Below, one piece after another: positions 60,220 to 64,000 of a DNA stretch of 64,000 nt. The stretch covers positions 124,001 to 188,000 of the forward strand of contig NZ_VDZU01000001.1 of the NCBI RefSeq assembly GCF_007673525.1, read 5' to 3'. Made by a program: the position numbers and the translations under genes. The notes under the pieces are model-generated. The model did no database searches. It was not told the DNA's origin and saw nothing but the letters and a program-made list of their open reading frames with translations. Position 1 is the first letter of the stretch. Each line of letters begins with the position of its first letter. This DNA comes from Fictibacillus phosphorivorans. Its GTDB lineage: Bacteria > Bacillota > Bacilli > Bacillales > Fictibacillaceae.

Positions 60220-60660
60220 ATGAAAAACATGAAGCTGATTTTAATGGCGTGTCTGCTCGTTCTCCTCGCCGCTTGCGGATCTAAAGCAATGCCAGAAGAG
60301 GAAAAGAAGAACGGGGCACCTCAGGTAAAGAACGAGATACCAGCTGAAAAAGAGGGTGTACAAGCTGAACTCGCACTCCAAGAGAATAGTGAAGAAGCAA
60401 AATTAACGTTGAAAAACTCATCCGATAAAGAAGCTGGTACAGGAACCGCGTATGCATTAGAAAAATGGACAGACGGTAAATGGGAGAAAGTAAACAACGA
60501 TCAAATGTTTACCGAGCAGATGATCATGGTGAAAGCAGGATCAAACTATGATCAAGCGGTTGATCTAAAAGAACAAGATGCAGGAACGTATCGTGTATCG
60601 AAAGAGTTCTTTGTAGATGAAAAGAAGGAAAAAGTAGCCGTTGTGTTTGAAACAAAATAA
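60220..60660 (+). CDS. Lipoprotein with Ig-like domain
   Basis: 146 residues. Lipobox LLAAC (Cys at about 19), an acidic linker, then an Ig-like beta domain: GVQAELALQENSEEAKLTLKNSSDKEAGTGTAYALEKWTDGKWEKV to YRVSKEFFVDEKKEKVAVVFETK. Such domains occur in many small Bacillus lipoproteins; role unknown. The ATG at 60220 is preferred over the GTG directly before it because GGAGGG is then nine bases upstream. Confidence 0.8.
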   Translation: MKNMKLILMACLLVLLAACGSKAMPEEEKKNGAPQVKNEIPAEKEGVQAELALQENSEEAKLTLKNSSDKEAGTGTAYALEKWTDGKWEKVNNDQMFTEQMIMVKAGSNYDQAVDLKEQDAGTYRVSKEFFVDEKKEKVAVVFETK

Positions 60661-60662
60661 GA

Positions 60663-60706
60663 AAAGACCGGTCAGCCCTTTATTTTTAGGGTCGGCCGGT
60701 CTTTTT
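60663..60706 (+). terminator. Terminator of the lipoprotein gene
   Basis: Stem AAAGACCGGTC / GGCCGGTCTTT followed by TTGTGTTTT. Confidence 0.88.
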
Positions 60707-60750
60707 GTGTTTTATTGATTTTGTTGTCTTTTATAAATACTTCGTTGCAA

Positions 60751-60880
60751 AGTTGATTGTAGCGCAAGGTTGCTGACTCCTACGGGACGAGCGGTCAGGT
60801 GGAGACTCCTAATGGCGCAAAGCGGCAGGAGGCTCACCGTTCGCCCCGTGGAAAGCATGCAACCTGGAGCGGAAATCAAC
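60751..60880 (+). repeat. Dispersed hairpin repeat, copy 8 (variant b)
   Basis: Variant b, like copy 2: GGTTGC/GCAACC and CGAGC/GTTCG stems and a GGCGCAAAGCGGC loop. It ends 18 bp beyond the pbuG stop codon, so it lies in the pbuG 3' UTR. Confidence 0.88.
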
Positions 60881-60898
60881 GGCTTTCAAAAGTATTTT

Positions 60899-62215
60899 TT
60901 AGTGAGGTAAAAACGCGAGTTGATAGAAGAACAACACCGCAAACAAGTAAACCAAGAACGGAACTTCACGATATTTACCTTTTACAATTTTCAGGATCGG
61001 ATAAGAAATGAAACCTAAAGCGATACCTGTTGCGATAGAAGACGTTAACGGCATCGTTAAAATGATCAAGAACGCTGGGAACGCTTCGTCAAGCTCGTTC
61101 CATTTAATTTTACTGAGAGAACCAAGCATTAAGCTACCGACGATGATAAGGGTCGGTGCTGTAATTGCGGCTAATCCTGAAATCGCACCAACGAGTGGTG
61201 AGAAGAACGCAGCGGCTACAAATAGCATGGCTACTACAACAGATGTTAAACCAGAACGACCGCCTGCAGCTACACCGGAAGATGATTCGATATAAGCACT
61301 CGTTGGGCTCGTACCAAACGCTGCACCAACTGTTGTCGCAACCGAATCAGCTAACAGTGCTTGACGTGCACGAGGCATCTTATTGCCTTTCATCAGTCCA
61401 GCTTGTTCTGCTACCCCAACCATCGTACCCGTAGTATCAAAGATCGTTACAAGCAAGAAGGAGAACACCACTGCATATAATCCATACTGAAACACATCAG
61501 AAAAGGCTGTGATCGGATCACCAAAGATAAAAAGCTCTGATGGTAGGTTTGGTGTAGATACGAATCCATCTTTAAACGTTAGATGTCCCGTATAATAGGC
61601 GATTGCCCCCGTGATGATCATTCCGAAGAATAATGCACCGTTCACGTTCAGTCCCATTAAAATTAACGTTATAGCAAGTCCGCCAAGTGCAAGGAGTACC
61701 GTTGGTGAGTGCATATCACCTAAAGTGACTAAGTTATCAGGATGAGCCACAATAATTTTTGTAAGACGTAAACCGATGAACGCGATAAATAGTCCGATAC
61801 CAGCTGTAATACCGTGCTTCAGGTTTGCTGGAATGGATTCGATCAATTTTTCACGAAACGGTGTTAGCGATAAGATCACGAAAAGAATACCAGCTACAAA
61901 GACAGCTCCGAACGCGATACGGTAATCGATGTTAGGATGGTTTCCTACAACAGAAAACGCAAAATAGGCGTTCAGCCCCATACCTGGAGCTATGGCGATC
62001 GGATAGTTGGCCATTAAAGCCATCCACAGAGTACCGACTACCGTGGCAATAATTGTTGCAATAAAGACAGTGTCAAAAGGAACACCAGCAGAATGCAGGA
62101 TGATTGGATTGACTATGACAATGTACACCATCGTTAAGAATGTAGTGATTCCTGCTAATATTTCTGTTTTGATGGTCGTACCAAGTTCTTTTAGTTTAAA
62201 AAATGAAGAAAGCAT
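60899..62215 (-). CDS. pbuG: Purine permease PbuG (hypoxanthine/guanine, AzgA type)
   Basis: 438 residues, 12-14 membrane segments, NCS2/AzgA family. Hallmarks: EILAGITTFLTMVYIVIVNPIIL, PIAIAPGMGLNAYFAF, DTTGTMVGVAEQAGL and FGTSPTSAYIESSSGVAAGGRSGL. Length matches PbuG (440). ATG behind TTGGAGG. A PurR-box pair lies in the leader; no guanine riboswitch is visible, unlike pbuG of B. subtilis. No clear terminator; hairpin repeat copy 8 follows directly. Confidence 0.93.
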   Translation of the reverse strand: MLSSFFKLKELGTTIKTEILAGITTFLTMVYIVIVNPIILHSAGVPFDTVFIATIIATVVGTLWMALMANYPIAIAPGMGLNAYFAFSVVGNHPNIDYRIAFGAVFVAGILFVILSLTPFREKLIESIPANLKHGITAGIGLFIAFIGLRLTKIIVAHPDNLVTLGDMHSPTVLLALGGLAITLILMGLNVNGALFFGMIITGAIAYYTGHLTFKDGFVSTPNLPSELFIFGDPITAFSDVFQYGLYAVVFSFLLVTIFDTTGTMVGVAEQAGLMKGNKMPRARQALLADSVATTVGAAFGTSPTSAYIESSSGVAAGGRSGLTSVVVAMLFVAAAFFSPLVGAISGLAAITAPTLIIVGSLMLGSLSKIKWNELDEAFPAFLIILTMPLTSSIATGIALGFISYPILKIVKGKYREVPFLVYLFAVLFFYQLAFLPH

Positions 62216-62230
62216 ACGTTAGAACCTCCA

Positions 62231-62275
62231 AAATACGAACGATTTATAAGTACATGATATATAATATTCGTTTTT
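62231..62275 (-). promoter_or_regulatory. PurR-box pair upstream of pbuG
   Basis: Two inverted PurR half-sites: AAATACGAACGAT (62231-62243) and, inverted, AATATTCGTTTTT (62263-62275), against AWWWCCGAACWWT. From CGAA to GTTCG the span is 35 bases, against 34 at the B. subtilis pur operon. PurR would repress here when purines are abundant. Confidence 0.78.
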
Positions 62276-62377
62276 AGGTACAATTTCAACAATTATCTTC
62301 AAACTTTCCAACTGAGAGTTTTGCGTGATTTGTGATACAATACGTGTTAACAATGAATGTTTAGAGGAGCTGGAAGC

Positions 62378-62908
62378 ATGAAAGATTTTTTCAATTCCAA
62401 TGATGCTGATAAAAAGAAAAAAGGAATGGGCTTTACCATCATAAGTGGTGACTCCACAGACGGTCATGGTGGTTATGGTGTGGGAAGTTTGACACTTGAT
62501 CACGTAACACCTGTTATCGTAGATGTAGAAGAGTCGATCGCTTATATCGATATGGGAGCGATGCACGCGAGAAGTGATGTGGAAAAGCGCATCAAGTTTA
62601 CGCCAAATCGTGAAGATACGCCTAATCCCCGTCTTTATTGGCTCGTTTGGGTTACGATCAATAGAAATGCAGAAGGTCCGTTTTATTTCGGATTGACTGC
62701 ATGCGAGATGCAAGTAGATGTTGAAGCGCGAAGAGGGTATAAAAGTCTTCCAGAACACGTAAACCGCATGGATAAATCCATGAAGGGCAAAGTGATCGTA
62801 GAGGAGATGGACGAAAACGCTCGTCGCGTGCTTGGAAACTTCCTTAAAGAGAATGATGAAGCGATGTTTAACCGTTCGAGTGACGAAATCAAGTCATTAG
62901 TGGAATAA
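62378..62908 (+). CDS. ywhD: YwhD family protein
   Basis: 176 residues, cytosolic. Conserved family start MKDFFNSNDADKKKKGMGFTIISGDSTDGHGGYGVGSLTLDHVTPVIVD and LYWLVWVTINRNAEGPFYFGLTACEM. Function unknown. ATG at 62378 with AGAGGAGCTGG ahead; seven codons upstream in frame lie in the ribosome site. Convergent with pbpG, the same neighbour as in B. subtilis. Confidence 0.92.
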   Translation: MKDFFNSNDADKKKKGMGFTIISGDSTDGHGGYGVGSLTLDHVTPVIVDVEESIAYIDMGAMHARSDVEKRIKFTPNREDTPNPRLYWLVWVTINRNAEGPFYFGLTACEMQVDVEARRGYKSLPEHVNRMDKSMKGKVIVEEMDENARRVLGNFLKENDEAMFNRSSDEIKSLVE

Positions 62909-63019
62909 AAATGGCAAAGTTATGAACCTTTTTTGAACATTTTGCAAATAACTTGTGACAAGAAAGCACTTCCATTAAAATATAGGTAGCATTGTACACA
63001 CAATGTTTCTAGGACAATA

Positions 63020-63062
63020 AAGTGCCCGGGGCTCCTGTAGTAGAGCTCCGGGCATTTTATTT
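63020..63062 (+). terminator. Terminator of ywhD
   Basis: Stem TGCCCGGGGCTC / GAGCTCCGGGCA followed by TTTTATTTT. Confidence 0.9.
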
Positions 63063-63096
63063 TGTCTATTAGAATTCGTTTATGAGTGAAGAATCC

Positions 63097-63165
63097 TGTC
63101 GATTCGTGGATACTCCATCCAAATTTGTGGATTGCGGCTCCATATTTCTGGATACTTTTGGATTC
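63097..63165 (-). repeat. 21-bp-period array C (core AATCCACRARTTT), short
   Basis: NTGGA words at 63106, 63127 and 63148 (steps of 21), then one more at 63158, only ten bases on. On the minus strand the units match arrays A and B, and the conserved TCGACA word flanks it again (complement 63097-63102). It lies between convergent ywhD and pbpG, beyond the ywhD terminator; I see nothing else in 63063-63225. Confidence 0.85.
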
Positions 63166-63225
63166 AGACCAAAAACATCTGAAGTCACCGCTTTTCTCAC
63201 CCACCGAAGGGCACCTTCACCGTCA

Positions 63226-64000
63226 TCACCAAGAAAAAATCCGCTTGAAAAAACCTTTTTCCTCTTTTTTCTGCTCTAATTTTACTTTTATTTCACTTGA
63301 AGCACCATGCTCATCACAATACTCTACAGGTTCTGTTCCTTTTTCATAATAAGAGATACGCGTTACCGGACAGCTATCGGTTGCGAGCTTTCCGTTTTGT
63401 GGGTTGATCGTTACCGCAGTTACGCCTTCTGGTTGTTCAAACGATAAGATCTCTTTGTTCTTCAACGCGCCTTCCATAAAATAAGCCCAGATTCGTTTGG
63501 AGTATCCCGTGTCGTTCACATCATGCAGCTCTTCATTGTTATCGTATCCGACCCAAACGCCAGTAACGAGTTGAGGAGAATATCCGACCATCCAGCTGTC
63601 ATTTGGCGTAGAGCCAGATTTTCCAGCCATCGGACGCGTCAGATAGTGGTTGATACTTGATCCCGTAACACTCGTATAGTCATTTAATTTTTCATCAAAC
63701 GTACCAGCTAACAGATCGGTCATGACAAAAGCTTTGTTCTCGTCGATCACTTGTTTGCTTTCATATTTATGTTCATACAGCACTTTCCCTTTAGAATCTG
63801 TGATCTTCGTAATAAACACAGGATCTACTTTTTTACCGCCGTTCGCAAAAACGCCGTATGCGTTTGTCATCTCTAACACACCTACTGCTTTAGAGCCTAG
63901 TGCGAGTGAAGGGATGCTAGCGAGTTCACTTTTAATTCCGAACTTCTTAGCTGTTTTAACAAGCTTCTTCGGACCGAGATAGAGATTCGTTTTAACAGCA
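63226..64000 (-). CDS. pbpG: Class A penicillin-binding protein PbpG (5' part outside window)
   Basis: Peptidoglycan glycosyltransferase/transpeptidase; B. subtilis PbpG (YwhE) acts in spore wall synthesis. About 258 C-terminal residues are visible, open to the window edge at 63999. They hold the end of the transpeptidase domain: GPKKLVKTAKKFGI, PSLALGSKAVGVLEMTNAYGVFANGG and the KSG motif in GKSGSTPNDSWMVGYSP. A Lys/Glu-rich tail (KVKLEQKKEEKGFFKRIFSW) ends the protein. No terminator is apparent. Neighbour ywhD matches the B. subtilis order. Confidence 0.94.
   Translation of the reverse strand, partial: AVKTNLYLGPKKLVKTAKKFGIKSELASIPSLALGSKAVGVLEMTNAYGVFANGGKKVDPVFITKITDSKGKVLYEHKYESKQVIDENKAFVMTDLLAGTFDEKLNDYTSVTGSSINHYLTRPMAGKSGSTPNDSWMVGYSPQLVTGVWVGYDNNEELHDVNDTGYSKRIWAYFMEGALKNKEILSFEQPEGVTAVTINPQNGKLATDSCPVTRISYYEKGTEPVEYCDEHGASSEIKVKLEQKKEEKGFFKRIFSW

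Noticed and set aside
62216..62377. Guanine riboswitch upstream of pbuG
   Set aside because: The expected purine-aptamer core words and three-way stem are absent; the PurR-box pair explains control better.
62219..62758. 179-codon ORF antisense to ywhD
   Set aside because: ywhD is a conserved family with a good ribosome site; the antisense frame has no recognisable protein features.
2508..63165. CRISPR-like interpretation of the 21-bp arrays
   Set aside because: Repeats of ~12 bp with ~9-bp spacers are far too short, and no cas genes are present.

Overview
The window looks like chromosomal DNA of a mesophilic, spore-forming member of the Bacillaceae. It carries spore genes (cwlJ, gerQ, spo0M, pbpG), a coproheme decarboxylase, a Vpr-type subtilisin, strong AGGAGG ribosome sites and frequent GTG/TTG starts. 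The single-chain glycyl-tRNA synthetase and the right-hand gene order (ywdI, yvrJ-like, ywdK, gerQ, cwlJ, hemQ, spo0M, pta, lipL, ywfO, ywgA, pbuG, ywhD, pbpG) suggest a relative of Bacillus rather than B. subtilis itself; Fictibacillus is a guess. No rRNA, tRNA, CRISPR array, prophage or insertion sequence with a transposase is visible.

Left part (1-16 kb): glyQS 3' end, an M24 peptidase, a Nudix enzyme, a TetR/MFS pair sharing palindromic operators, a TrhA/hemolysin III protein, a GNAT enzyme and second Nudix enzyme, a DUF523-DUF1722 (TudS-like) protein, an AEC transporter with a divergent Crp/Fnr regulator, a maltose-acetyltransferase-like enzyme, a secreted GDPD, a queuosine-precursor transporter behind a preQ1-I riboswitch, and an OpuF-type osmolyte transporter whose permease and binding protein are fused.

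Middle (16-48 kb): alanine dehydrogenase with its PucR/AdeR-type regulator, an M3 oligopeptidase, a CtaM/YozB-like protein, the subtilisin Vpr, a drug-type MFS pump, two exported proteins of unknown role, a YkwC-like dehydrogenase, a YcgR/YcgQ-like pair behind a Zur-box candidate, two 5'-nucleotidases (one cytosolic, one exported), plsC, a cyclodextrin glucanotransferase with a CcpA site on its promoter and a terminator in its leader, a membrane XRE regulator and a DadA-type oxidase.

Right part (48-64 kb): carbonic anhydrase and the conserved ywd/ywf/ywh block, with pbuG behind a PurR-box pair.

Two kinds of intergenic structure stand out. First, a 130-bp hairpin repeat with AGTTGATT/AATCAACT ends occurs eight times plus one fragment; its variants show compensating stem changes, and one copy is split by a second hairpin element. 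Second, seven short arrays of about five units each repeat in a strict 21-bp register with four different core words. All sit 3' of genes and beyond their terminators, never between divergent genes. These arrays are the best candidate for something undescribed in this window.
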